DNA of 64,000 nucleotides from an uncultured Pelagibacteraceae bacterium. GTDB taxonomy: Bacteria > Pseudomonadota > Alphaproteobacteria > Pelagibacterales > Pelagibacteraceae. The DNA lies in contig CACITE010000001.1 in the NCBI GenBank assembly GCA_902589505.1, positions 1 to 64,000 of the forward strand, read 5' to 3'. The notes below the pieces were generated by a model, which worked only from the letters and a program-made list of their open reading frames with translations, did no database searches and was not told the origin of the DNA. Made by a program: the position numbers and the translations under genes. Of the stretch, positions 49,225 to 58,600 are shown piece by piece (the stretch's first letter is position 1; every line of letters starts with the position of its first letter).

Positions 49225-49308
49225 TTATTTTCTTTTGTTTCTTTTACGGGCTCTTCTTTTTTTAGAGCCTATTTTTCTTCTACCCCTATGTTTTTTAGGA
49301 TATCCCAT
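49225..49308 (-). CDS. 27-aa highly basic microprotein, candidate ribosome-associated peptide
   Basis: Manual translation: MGYPKKHRGRRKIGSKKRRARKRNKRK*; AAGGAG Shine-Dalgarno about 10 nt upstream; short gap to the next gene. Confidence 0.5.
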   Translation of the reverse strand: MGYPKKHRGRRKIGSKKRRARKRNKRK

Positions 49309-49385
49309 GTTTTTTAGTCTCCTTTTTAAATTAATTGACCTTAATTGTTGGATATAGCATTCTTCTATTTTTATCAAATATATTT

Positions 49386-50564
49386 ATGAAAAGATCAATT
49401 AAAACATACTTAAAAGCCGCAGCAAAAGATTATTCGTCTAGATCAGTCAATCCTCCTGTAGTTCGAGCATCTACAATTTTGTTTAAAACAATGCAAGAAT
49501 TAAGAGAGCATCAAAAAGCTATAGCAAAGGGAAAAGAAGTTGAGTATTGGGATTATGGAAGACAAGGAACACAAACAACGGTTCAACTACAGAAATTACT
49601 TAAGGGATTAGAAGAAGCTTACCAAGTTTTTTTAACACCAACAGGTTTTGCAGCTGTTGCTTTATCCATAATGAGTATTTGTAGACCTGAGGACGAAATA
49701 TTAATCTCGGATGGTGTATATAGACCAACACAAAAACTTACGGACGGTTTACTTAAAGAATTTAATGTAAAAGCTGTTTGGTACAATCCAAATAGTTTTC
49801 AAGATCTAAAAAATAAAGTTAGCAAAAAAACTAAACTTATTTATGTCGAAAATCCTGGAAGCAATACATTTGAAATGAATGATCTAGGAAAAATAATTTC
49901 TTTAGCAAAAAGTAAAAACATATTTACTGCGATTGATAATACTTGGGCTACAGCATATTTTTTTAAACCTATAAAATTAGGTTTTGATATATCAATAACA
50001 TCTGCAACTAAATACTATTCTGGTCATTCTGATGTAATGGCTGGAACGGTTGCTGTTAATAAAAAAGTTTATAAGAAAGTTTGGTGGTATAACCATGTGT
50101 CAGGCTATCGTTTATCACCAGATGATGCTTATCTTATTTTAAGAGGTTTAAGAACTTTAGATATAAGAATGGACAAACACCAAGAGAATACAAAAAAAGT
50201 TATTAATTTTTTAAAAAATAATAAAAAAATATTTAAAATTTTATATCCTTACAAACCTTCATCAAAAGAATTTAAATTGTTTAAAAAATACTATTCCGGA
50301 GCCTCAGGGTTGTTAAGTATAATAATAAAAAGTAAAAATAAAAACTCAGTATACAGATTTGTTAATTCATTAAAACTTTTTGGAATTGGATATAGTTGGG
50401 GAGGATTTGAAAGCCTTGCTGTTTATACCGATCCTGTAGAATTAGGTACTAGACGTTACTTTAAATTAGAAAAAAATGAACACTTAGTTCGTTTACATAT
50501 CGGATTAGAAGATCCAAAAGATTTAATTAATGATTTAAAAAGTTCGTTAAAGTTTATTAAATGA
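49386..50564 (+). CDS. metC: Cystathionine beta-lyase (Cys/Met metabolism PLP enzyme)
   Basis: VNPPVVRASTILF, YVENPGSNTFEMNDL, ATKYYSGHSDVMAGTV PLP-lysine motif; start MKRSIKTY preferred. Confidence 0.88.
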   Translation: MKRSIKTYLKAAAKDYSSRSVNPPVVRASTILFKTMQELREHQKAIAKGKEVEYWDYGRQGTQTTVQLQKLLKGLEEAYQVFLTPTGFAAVALSIMSICRPEDEILISDGVYRPTQKLTDGLLKEFNVKAVWYNPNSFQDLKNKVSKKTKLIYVENPGSNTFEMNDLGKIISLAKSKNIFTAIDNTWATAYFFKPIKLGFDISITSATKYYSGHSDVMAGTVAVNKKVYKKVWWYNHVSGYRLSPDDAYLILRGLRTLDIRMDKHQENTKKVINFLKNNKKIFKILYPYKPSSKEFKLFKKYYSGASGLLSIIIKSKNKNSVYRFVNSLKLFGIGYSWGGFESLAVYTDPVELGTRRYFKLEKNEHLVRLHIGLEDPKDLINDLKSSLKFIK

Positions 50565-51790
50565 CAAAAGAAAAGTTTTTCCCAAGCAACACAGCTTTTT
50601 TTACACTTATTTCCGCATGTTTAATAGTTGCTATATTTATGGGCCTCCGTATGGTCTTTGGATTATTTACAGATTTTTTTGTAAAAGATTTACAGTGTAC
50701 AATTACAGAGTTTGGTTTGGCAATAGGACTACAAATGCTAATGTGGGGTATGTTCGCACCAATCTTTGGCGCGTTAGCAGATAAAATTGGAAGTGGAAAA
50801 GTTACAATAATTGCAGCTTGCTTTGTAGCATTAGGAATTTATTTGCTTTATTCAGGACCAAATACAGGAATATTTTTTCAAATTAATCTTGGTTTATTAA
50901 TTGGAATTGGTTTAGGTGGGACAGCAATAAGTGTTCAGATCGCCGCGGTAGGAAAACATTTTCCAAATAAAACTAGAGGAATGGCTATAGGAATTGTAGT
51001 CTCTATGGCATCAATAGGTTATTTTTTTTCTCCTATATATACAAAATTTGCTTTATCTACTTTTGGTTGGGAAAAAACACTAAATACATATTTGTACTTC
51101 GTTTTATTAGGAATTATCGCTGCAATATTTTTGCGTGAAGTTAAAAAAGAAAAGAATATAAATGACAATACCAAAATAGATAATCAAACACTTACAGAAG
51201 CTCTAAAAGAAGCATTTAATCACAAAAGTTTTATACTTTTGATATTTGGTTTCTTTGTTTGTGGTTTTAATATAACTTTGGTTTCAGCACACATACCTAG
51301 TTACATCCAAGAACGCGGCTTTGAAATATGGACAGCTGCTGCAATTTTATCTTTGATAGGTCTTTTCAATGTTTTTGGAACATTATCATTTGGCTATTTA
51401 TCAGGAAAATATAGCAAAAAGATATTATTGAGTATTTTATATTTTGCTCGTGGAGTTGTGCTAATTTTGTTTCTAATTCTTCCTACATCAACCTACGTAG
51501 CAATAGGTTTTGGAGTGCTTTACGGATTTCTTTGGTTAGCAACTATTCCACCGACAAATGGTATCATTTCGCAAATTTTTGGAACAAAATATTTAGCAAC
51601 TTTATATGGAATAGTTTTTTTTAGTCATCAAATTGGATCTTTCTTAGGTGCTTATTTAGGTGGATATTTTTATGATCAATATGGATCATTTGACTACGCG
51701 TGGTATTTATCAATAGCACTTTCTTTTTTTGCAACTGTGATACATTTACCTATAGATGAAAAACCACTACCAAGACTTGCCACGATATAA
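50561..51790 (+). CDS. Major facilitator superfamily transporter
   Basis: 12-TM topology, GALADKIGSGK and GYLSGKYSKK loops. Confidence 0.9.
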   Translation: MTKEKFFPSNTAFFTLISACLIVAIFMGLRMVFGLFTDFFVKDLQCTITEFGLAIGLQMLMWGMFAPIFGALADKIGSGKVTIIAACFVALGIYLLYSGPNTGIFFQINLGLLIGIGLGGTAISVQIAAVGKHFPNKTRGMAIGIVVSMASIGYFFSPIYTKFALSTFGWEKTLNTYLYFVLLGIIAAIFLREVKKEKNINDNTKIDNQTLTEALKEAFNHKSFILLIFGFFVCGFNITLVSAHIPSYIQERGFEIWTAAAILSLIGLFNVFGTLSFGYLSGKYSKKILLSILYFARGVVLILFLILPTSTYVAIGFGVLYGFLWLATIPPTNGIISQIFGTKYLATLYGIVFFSHQIGSFLGAYLGGYFYDQYGSFDYAWYLSIALSFFATVIHLPIDEKPLPRLATI

Positions 51791-51810
51791 AAACTAAAGT
51801 ATATAAAATT

Positions 51811-52224
51811 ATGAAAAAAATACTTGTTATGGGATTACCTGGTTCTGGCAAAACAACTTTGGCTTCCAAATTAGTTCCTTTATTAAAAGCAAAATGGATT
51901 AACAATGATGAGGTTAGGAAAGCTGCTAACGACTGGGATTTTTCTGAAGAAGGAAGAATAAGACAAGCAAAGAGAGTTGCTGATATAGCTGAAAAATTTA
52001 AAAAAGAAGGCAACTATGATTATTTAGTTGCTGATTACATTTGTCCGACCCCACAAACAAGAAAATTATTCAATGCAGATTATATTATTTGGTTAAATAC
52101 AATTAAAAAAGGACGATTTGATGATACAAATAAAATGTTCGTTAAACCGGAAAAATTTGATTTTGAAGTAACAACACAGGATGCAGAACTTTGGGCAAAA
52201 AAAATAGTGGAGAAAATAAAATAA
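51811..52224 (+). CDS. Short adenylylsulfate kinase-like P-loop kinase
   Basis: MGLPGSGKTTLASKL Walker A, WINNDEVRKAANDWDFSEEGR resembling CysC. Confidence 0.7.
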   Translation: MKKILVMGLPGSGKTTLASKLVPLLKAKWINNDEVRKAANDWDFSEEGRIRQAKRVADIAEKFKKEGNYDYLVADYICPTPQTRKLFNADYIIWLNTIKKGRFDDTNKMFVKPEKFDFEVTTQDAELWAKKIVEKIK

Positions 52225-52598
52225 TGTCATATTCATGGGATAATAAAAAACCAACAGCACAAATGTTAGGTAGGTGGCAGCCTTTTCACGATGGACATTA
52301 TGCTTTGTTTGAAGAAATAATAAAAAAAACTGGTCAAGTTTGTATTCAAGTCAGAGATGTTCAAGGCGTTGATGATAATCCGTTTAATTTTGAAACAGTT
52401 AAAAAGAACATAGAAGAGAGATTAAATCCAAAATATAAAAATAAATTTAAGGTTGTTCTAGTGCCCAACATCACGAACATCTGTTATGGAAGAGGAGTTG
52501 GTTATAAAATTGAAGAAGTTGTCCTTCCAGAAAAAATCCAACAAATCTCAGCTACAAAAATCAGAGCAAAAATGAGAAAAGAAGGAAAGCTTAAATAA
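52224..52598 (+). CDS. Cytidylyltransferase-like nucleotidyltransferase
   Basis: MLGRWQPFHDGHYALFEEIIKK (HxGH-type motif) and QQISATKIRAKMR (C-terminal ISxTxIR-like motif); TAATG overlap with preceding gene. Confidence 0.8.
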   Translation: MSYSWDNKKPTAQMLGRWQPFHDGHYALFEEIIKKTGQVCIQVRDVQGVDDNPFNFETVKKNIEERLNPKYKNKFKVVLVPNITNICYGRGVGYKIEEVVLPEKIQQISATKIRAKMRKEGKLK

Positions 52599-52705
52599 TA
52601 ATTACAACTTTAAGTTGATAAATATTTTGTCCATACCTCTTAATCTTTCTTGATTAAATATAGGAAAAAGATAATGATCTCATTAAACTAACTATGGAGG
52701 CAAAA

Positions 52706-53377
52706 ATGTTTTCAAAAGAACTAAACAAAAAACTAGACGAGTACCATTTACTTAACCATCCTTTTTACAAATCATGGAATGATGGAAAGTTAACAAGAGA
52801 AATAATAAAGGATTATGCTGAGCAATATTATCAACATGTAAAAGCATTTCCTCGTTATATAAGTGCTACTCATTCATTGTGTGAAGATATAGAAAAAAGA
52901 AAAATCTTGCTTGAAAATTTACAAGATGAAGAGAATAAAGATGGAGACCACCCTAAACTTTGGAGAGATTTTGCATTTGCCGTGGGATCTAATAAAGAAA
53001 AAGTTGAATCTGCAAAAGAAGAAAAGTTTACTAGAGAATTAATTGAAAACTTCTTTAAAAATGGCAGAGCAAGTTATGCGGAAGGCTTAGCTTCTCTTTA
53101 TACTTACGAAAGACAAATTCCTGAAATAGCTGAAACTAAAATCAGAGGTTTGAAAAATCATTATGGCGTTACTTCCAAAGAAGGTTTAAAGTTTTTTGAG
53201 GTACACAAAGCTGCAGATGTTTATCATAGACAAGCATGTGAGAAATTACTTGATAGCATGTCAAAAGATGAACAAGAAAAAGCTGAGAAATCAGCTTTAT
53301 CCACGGCCAAATATCTTTGGAATTTTTTAACTGGTATGGCAGTTAAACATAATATTCCAATGCAGGCTGCTGCATAA
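52706..53377 (+). CDS. CADD-like / PqqC-TenA fold iron-dependent redox protein, putative folate (pABA) metabolism
   Basis: HPFYKSWNDGKLTREIIKDYAEQYYQHVKAFPRYISATHSLCED ... EVHKAADVYHRQACEKLL; GGAGG SD before ATG at 52706. Confidence 0.8.
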   Translation: MFSKELNKKLDEYHLLNHPFYKSWNDGKLTREIIKDYAEQYYQHVKAFPRYISATHSLCEDIEKRKILLENLQDEENKDGDHPKLWRDFAFAVGSNKEKVESAKEEKFTRELIENFFKNGRASYAEGLASLYTYERQIPEIAETKIRGLKNHYGVTSKEGLKFFEVHKAADVYHRQACEKLLDSMSKDEQEKAEKSALSTAKYLWNFLTGMAVKHNIPMQAAA

Positions 53378-53404
53378 TCAAATAGGAATTATAAAATATT
53401 AAGA

Positions 53405-53430
53405 TAGACGGTTCGAAAAAGAACCGTCTA
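53405..53430 (+). terminator. Stem-loop, probable transcription terminator after CADD-like gene
   Basis: TAGACGGTTC-GAAAAA-GAACCGTCTA perfect 10-bp stem; weak T-tract. Confidence 0.65.
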
Positions 53431-53459
53431 TTAAAAATTATAAGTTAAAAGGAGCTTGT

Positions 53460-54260
53460 TTGATAACAAATAATCCATTTTCAATACTTTCAGAAACAAT
53501 ACCAGCAGTAGCAATGCAAACCTTTGTTATTATAATGGGGTTATTAGTAATCATAGGAACTCTTTTAGATATAATTCACAAAAAAAATGTAAAATATTTT
53601 TTTGAAAATGCAAAGAAAGCTAAAAAATCAGCAAAAAAAATACTTACTACGGGCGAAAAAACTTCAGTAATTATGAAAACAATAGCTAGCGATATTGCAA
53701 CTACATCAGAGTTGGGGGCAGGCAAGAGAAGAGCAGCTCATCTTCTTGGTATGTATGGAACTATTTTATTCTGGATCAGCTCAGTTATAATGATTTTTTG
53801 TTATGCATCACCATCCTCAAATACACCAGTAGCCTGGCCAATCATTTGGCATGTCGGCGCGATAATGACTGTTCTCGGGGGAGCTTGGTTTTGGTTTTTT
53901 TTAAGAGTGGATGTTTATTCAGAAGCACAACCATGGTACAGAATTATTCAAGCAGATTTATTTGTGTTAGCGCTTATTGCAACGTCCTTATTTGGTCTAA
54001 TCTGGTCATTTTTACAATCATTAAATTTAAGCGATAGATGGGATGATAAAGTATTTTTAATTTTGTTTATAACGTCCAACCTAGTTTTATTTGGAGGTGT
54101 GTATTGGTCCAAATTTGCACACATGTTCTATAAACCAGGAGCAGCATTACAAAAAAATCTAGCAGAAGCAGATGGTTCTAGGGATAATTTGCCTCCCCCA
54201 GCAGATGTACCAGAAAAATATGGTATGGGTATTAAACGTGAGGCACCAAAGCACTATTAA
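53460..54260 (+). CDS. aprM: Membrane protein linked to APS reductase (AprM-like)
   Basis: Five or so TM segments; immediately upstream of aprB-aprA; TTG start with AAGGAG SD. Confidence 0.75.
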   Translation: MITNNPFSILSETIPAVAMQTFVIIMGLLVIIGTLLDIIHKKNVKYFFENAKKAKKSAKKILTTGEKTSVIMKTIASDIATTSELGAGKRRAAHLLGMYGTILFWISSVIMIFCYASPSSNTPVAWPIIWHVGAIMTVLGGAWFWFFLRVDVYSEAQPWYRIIQADLFVLALIATSLFGLIWSFLQSLNLSDRWDDKVFLILFITSNLVLFGGVYWSKFAHMFYKPGAALQKNLAEADGSRDNLPPPADVPEKYGMGIKREAPKHY

Positions 54261-54300
54261 TATGATTATTAAATTTGTAGAAAGGATAATATAAATTAAA

Positions 54301-54771
54301 ATGTCAACTTTTGTATACATGACCCGTTGCGATGGATGTGGACACTGTGTTGATATTTGCCCTTCTGATATTATGCACATTGATCAAACTATTAGACGTG
54401 CAAAAAATATTGAACCCAATTTTTGTTGGGAATGTTATTCATGTGTGAAGGCATGTCCAAATCATGCTATTGATGTTCGTGGATATGCAGATTTTGCTCC
54501 AATGGGTCATAGTGTTAGAGTTAGAAGAGAAGAGGAAAAGGGCACTATATCTTGGAAAATTAAATTTAGAAATGGAACTGAAAAAGATTTTGTTTCACCG
54601 ATAACAACAAAACCATGGGGAAAATTTATTCCAAAACTTTCTGAAGTTGATAAACCAAATCAAGGAGAAATTAAATCTCAAATTCTTTATTCTGAACCTG
54701 AAGGTCTAAATACAAAAAAAGAATTACCTACAATAGATAAAAAATCATTTAAAAAAGGCGTTTACTACTAA
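54301..54771 (+). CDS. aprB: Adenylylsulfate reductase beta subunit
   Basis: STFVYMTRCDGCGHCVDICPSDIMHID...CWECYSCVKACPNHAIDVRGYADFAP (two 4Fe-4S motifs). Confidence 0.96.
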   Translation: MSTFVYMTRCDGCGHCVDICPSDIMHIDQTIRRAKNIEPNFCWECYSCVKACPNHAIDVRGYADFAPMGHSVRVRREEEKGTISWKIKFRNGTEKDFVSPITTKPWGKFIPKLSEVDKPNQGEIKSQILYSEPEGLNTKKELPTIDKKSFKKGVYY

Positions 54772-56630
54772 TGGCAAAACATAAAACTCATCACGAAGAG
54801 TGTGATATACTTGTTGTTGGTGGAGGAATGGCTGGTACAGGAGCAGCGTTTGAAGCCAGACATTGGGGAAGAGATTTAAAAATTATTTGTGTAGAAAAAG
54901 CAAACATTGATCGAAGTGGAGCGGTTGCTCAAGGCCTTTATGCTATTAACTGCTACATGGGCATGCAATGGAATGAAAATCAACCCGAAGATCATGTTCG
55001 TTATGCCCGTAATGATTTAATGGGATTAGTAAGAGAAGATCTTGGTTATGATATGGCCCGTCATGTGGATTCTACAGTCCATATGTTTGATGAATGGGGT
55101 TTACCTATGATGAAGAACCCAAAAACTGGACGTTATCAAAGGGAAGGTAAATGGCAAATAATGATTCACGGAGAAAGCTACAAACCCATAGTAGCTGAAG
55201 CAGCAAAAAAATCTGCTGACAAAATTTATAATCGAATAATGATTACACATCTTTTGATGGATGAAAATGAAGAAAATAGAGTTGGTGGAGCAGTAGGATT
55301 TAATATGCGTACGGGCGATTATCATGTTTTTCGTGCTAAAACCGTAATTGTAGCAGCAGGCGGCGCTTCACATATTTTTAAACCCAGAGCAGTAGGTGAA
55401 GGCATGGGAAGAACTTGGTATGCCCCCTGGAGCAATGGTTCTGCATATGCGTTACCAATTGCTGCTGGTGCAAAAATGACTCAAATGGAAAATAGAATTG
55501 TTTTATGTAGATTTAAAGATGGATATGGACCTGTGGGTGCTTATTTTTTACATTTAAAAACTTACACACAAAATGCAAACGGTGAGAATTATGAAAAAAA
55601 ATGGTATGAGCAAACAAAAAAATTAGTAGGAGAATACATTGATCATCATCCAACACCAACATGTCTACGTAATCATGCTTTTGTTCAAGAAGTTATGGCT
55701 GGTGGCGGACCAATTCAAATGGTCACAAAAGAAGCTTTCCAAGATCCACACCTAGAAACAGTCGGTTGGGAAAATTTTCTTGGCATGACAGTCGGTCAAG
55801 CAGTTGTATGGGCATCTCAGAATATAGATCCCAAATATACAAATCCTGAACTGACAACTTCTGAGCCATATGTAATGGGTTCTCATGCAACGTGTTCAGG
55901 AGCTTGGGTAAGCGGACCAGAAGATATCTCTCCACCTGAATATTTTTGGGGATATAATAGAATGATGACAATCCAAGGTCTTTTTGGTGCCGGAGACACA
56001 GTTGGTGGTAGTGCACATAAATTTTCTTCAGGATCTTTTACGGAAGGTCGCCTAGCTGCAAAAGCTGCTGCTAAATACATAGAAGATCAAAAAGCAAAAA
56101 ATATTAAAGTTAGTGAAGAGCAATGCGAAAATTTTAAAAAAATTATATATAAACCTTTAGAAAATTATACGGTTGGAAGAAATGAGATTACTGGTGGAAC
56201 AGTTTCACCAAGCTATTTTTCCCCAATCCAAGGTCTTCAACGTTTGCAAAAAATTATGGATGAGTATGTGGGTGGTATTTCTGTAAATTATATGACTAAC
56301 GAAAATTTACTTAAAAAAGGTTTAGAATTATTACAATGGTTGCAAGAAGATTTGGAACATGTTGGTGCCGAAGATTACCATCAGCTAATGCGAGCTTGGG
56401 AATTAAAACATCGTGCAATAACTTCACAATGTGTAACGGAACATACTCTATTTCGTAAAGAAACACGTTGGCCTGGATATTACTATCGAGGCGATCATAT
56501 GAAATTAGACGATAAAAATTGGCACTGCTTAACTGTGTCACGTCGAGATCCTAAAACTGGAAAGTTTACGATGGAAAAAATGCCTGTTTACCATATAATT
56601 GGCGACGAAGAGAAAAAGAAAGCTTCATAA
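54771..56630 (+). CDS. aprA: Adenylylsulfate reductase alpha subunit
   Basis: CDILVVGGGMAGTGAAFEARHWG, EKANIDRSGAVAQGLYAINCYMG, SHATCSGAWVSGPEDISPPEYFWGYNRM. Confidence 0.97.
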   Translation: MAKHKTHHEECDILVVGGGMAGTGAAFEARHWGRDLKIICVEKANIDRSGAVAQGLYAINCYMGMQWNENQPEDHVRYARNDLMGLVREDLGYDMARHVDSTVHMFDEWGLPMMKNPKTGRYQREGKWQIMIHGESYKPIVAEAAKKSADKIYNRIMITHLLMDENEENRVGGAVGFNMRTGDYHVFRAKTVIVAAGGASHIFKPRAVGEGMGRTWYAPWSNGSAYALPIAAGAKMTQMENRIVLCRFKDGYGPVGAYFLHLKTYTQNANGENYEKKWYEQTKKLVGEYIDHHPTPTCLRNHAFVQEVMAGGGPIQMVTKEAFQDPHLETVGWENFLGMTVGQAVVWASQNIDPKYTNPELTTSEPYVMGSHATCSGAWVSGPEDISPPEYFWGYNRMMTIQGLFGAGDTVGGSAHKFSSGSFTEGRLAAKAAAKYIEDQKAKNIKVSEEQCENFKKIIYKPLENYTVGRNEITGGTVSPSYFSPIQGLQRLQKIMDEYVGGISVNYMTNENLLKKGLELLQWLQEDLEHVGAEDYHQLMRAWELKHRAITSQCVTEHTLFRKETRWPGYYYRGDHMKLDDKNWHCLTVSRRDPKTGKFTMEKMPVYHIIGDEEKKKAS

Positions 56631-56647
56631 TTTTATAAACTCAACTA

Positions 56648-56998
56648 ATGAGTCTTCTAGATAAAAAGGACGAAGAAATATTCAAAATTGCTGAACCTAT
56701 CTGGGATAACCTTGTAAAATCTTCTAACGGTAAGGACTACGGAGGTTTTACCAAAGATTTTTCATCACAAATGTTATATGGAGCAAGCGAAGTAGAATTA
56801 GGAAAACAGTGGGCAGGTAATAAATTATTGACGAATTTATCTAGTCAGAAAGAATTTTTAGGATGTTTAAGAAGAAATGATTATGTTACTGTGCTTTTAA
56901 AACAAAAAAGTGAAAAAATTCCAGGTGATTTTTTAGGACGTTTAGTATTAGGAATTGAAGACGGTCAGATCAAGGTGTTTGGTGCAACGATATTTTAA
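56648..56998 (+). CDS. Hypothetical protein downstream of aprA
   Basis: 116 aa, same strand, 17-nt gap after aprA, overlaps cytochrome c start. Confidence 0.65.
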   Translation: MSLLDKKDEEIFKIAEPIWDNLVKSSNGKDYGGFTKDFSSQMLYGASEVELGKQWAGNKLLTNLSSQKEFLGCLRRNDYVTVLLKQKSEKIPGDFLGRLVLGIEDGQIKVFGATIF

Positions 56999-57293
56999 AT
57001 TATTGATAGTTTTGTTTATTTGTAAAACAAATTTAACTTTTGCTGATCCAAAATTAAAATTGGGACTTGAAGTGTATAATGATAAAGCCCAATGTGGAGT
57101 TTGCCACACTTTAAAAGCTGCTAATTCCACAGGGGATATTGGTCCAAATCTTGATCAATTAAAACCTTCTATGGCAAAAATTTTATATGCAGTAAAAAAT
57201 GGGATAGGTGTAATGCAATCATGGGAAGGTGTTTTAACTGAAGAAGAAATTGAAGCTGTAGCTTATTATGTTTTTAATACCACAAATAAATAA
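56982..57293 (+). CDS. Small secreted c-type cytochrome
   Basis: VQRYFKLLIVLFICKTNLTFA signal, CGVCH heme motif, distal Met region (GIGVMQSWEGVLTEEEIEAVAYYV); GTG start at 56982 preferred. Confidence 0.88.
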   Translation: MQRYFKLLIVLFICKTNLTFADPKLKLGLEVYNDKAQCGVCHTLKAANSTGDIGPNLDQLKPSMAKILYAVKNGIGVMQSWEGVLTEEEIEAVAYYVFNTTNK

Positions 57294-58211
57294 TTAATTT
57301 TTTAGTTTTGCTATCTCACTTATATGAGATGGAAATGTTTCACAACATCCTCCTAAAATTGTAGCCCCTTTATTAATCATATTTTTAGAAAATTCTAAAA
57401 ACCTTTTTCCTGTGTAATCATGTCTTGTTCCCATGGTTTCAACAGGATTGGCTCCAATTTTATCTGCAGGTGATGCAAATTTGTGAACCGGGACAGGCTC
57501 TTCTTCCTTCCAAAGGTTAGCTTTATAACCAAATGGGATTTTTAAATTCTTCATTTCACTGACCGTGTTTTCTATAATTTCAGGTGATACACATGCCAAA
57601 ATTATACCTAGCAGACTATTGCTTTTACATTTTTTAACTACTTCACCTATGCTTTCACCAGATGGAAGTTTGCCATTTTTCTTAATATGTATTCCAATAA
57701 GTACTGGTAAATTAAAATTTTCTGTCACATTAAGTGCTATTTCACATTCCTTGCTTCCGCACATAACATCCAAATAAAAAAAATCAACAAAAGGTTTTAT
57801 TAATTTAGCTTGATCATAAAATCCTTTTTCGATTATTTTTATATCTCTTGGATCTAATACGTAAGTATCATTCTGGGCAGGTAAACTTCCTGCAATTAAA
57901 ATATTTTTTTTTGAAATTTCTTTAGCTTTTACAGCAAGTTCTCCAGCTTTTTCATTAGCATAATCAAAAAGATTTTCTACATTATTTTGTTTCATCCTAA
58001 TTCTTCTACCAGCAAAGTTATTTGTTACAATTACATCAGCACCAGATTTGATAAAATCTAGGTGTGAATCGATTACCATTTGGTGATATTTTTTATCTAT
58101 TAATGCTGTGCCAGACCAAAGGCTTCCTTTAGGTTTTAAACCTTTTGAAAGAATTAGTTGGCCCATGCCGCCATCCAAAATTCTTATCTTTGAAAAATAA
58201 TCTATATTCAT
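57294..58211 (-). CDS. Homocysteine S-methyltransferase family protein
   Basis: ILDGGMGQLILSKG, SGADVIVTNNFAGRRIRM, GGCCETFPSHI zinc site. Confidence 0.85.
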   Translation of the reverse strand: MNIDYFSKIRILDGGMGQLILSKGLKPKGSLWSGTALIDKKYHQMVIDSHLDFIKSGADVIVTNNFAGRRIRMKQNNVENLFDYANEKAGELAVKAKEISKKNILIAGSLPAQNDTYVLDPRDIKIIEKGFYDQAKLIKPFVDFFYLDVMCGSKECEIALNVTENFNLPVLIGIHIKKNGKLPSGESIGEVVKKCKSNSLLGIILACVSPEIIENTVSEMKNLKIPFGYKANLWKEEEPVPVHKFASPADKIGANPVETMGTRHDYTGKRFLEFSKNMINKGATILGGCCETFPSHISEIAKLKN

Positions 58212-58600
58212 CTGCTATATTTTTGTTTAGATGGTATCACGCCTCTAACACCACCTCTAGGATTTTCAATATCTCCTTTTCTTCTTGGAATTAAATGAAT
58301 ATGACAATGCATAATAGATTGTCCAGCTTCTACACCAGCGTTCACACCAACGTTAAAAGCAGTAATTTTTTTATCCAAGTTCATTAATGATAATTTTTCT
58401 TTTTTTAAGATTTTAAATAAATCTTCAAACTCATTATCATGTAAATCAAAAAAATTAGAAACATGTCTATGCGGAATAATTAATGTATGAAATTTTGTGA
58501 CTGGATAGCTATCTCTAACAACATATATCAAACTGCTAGAAAAAATAATTTTTTGTTTTTTTTTATTACAAAAAAGACATTGCTCTGCCTGTCTTGACAT
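58208..58600 (-). CDS. HIT family protein
   Basis: HCHIHLIPRR (HxHxH) and DSYPVTKFHTLIIPHRHV. Confidence 0.92.
   Translation of the reverse strand: MSRQAEQCLFCNKKKQKIIFSSSLIYVVRDSYPVTKFHTLIIPHRHVSNFFDLHDNEFEDLFKILKKEKLSLMNLDKKITAFNVGVNAGVEAGQSIMHCHIHLIPRRKGDIENPRGGVRGVIPSKQKYSR

Noticed and set aside
55723-56016. 97-aa minus-strand ORF
   Set aside because: Antisense to conserved aprA
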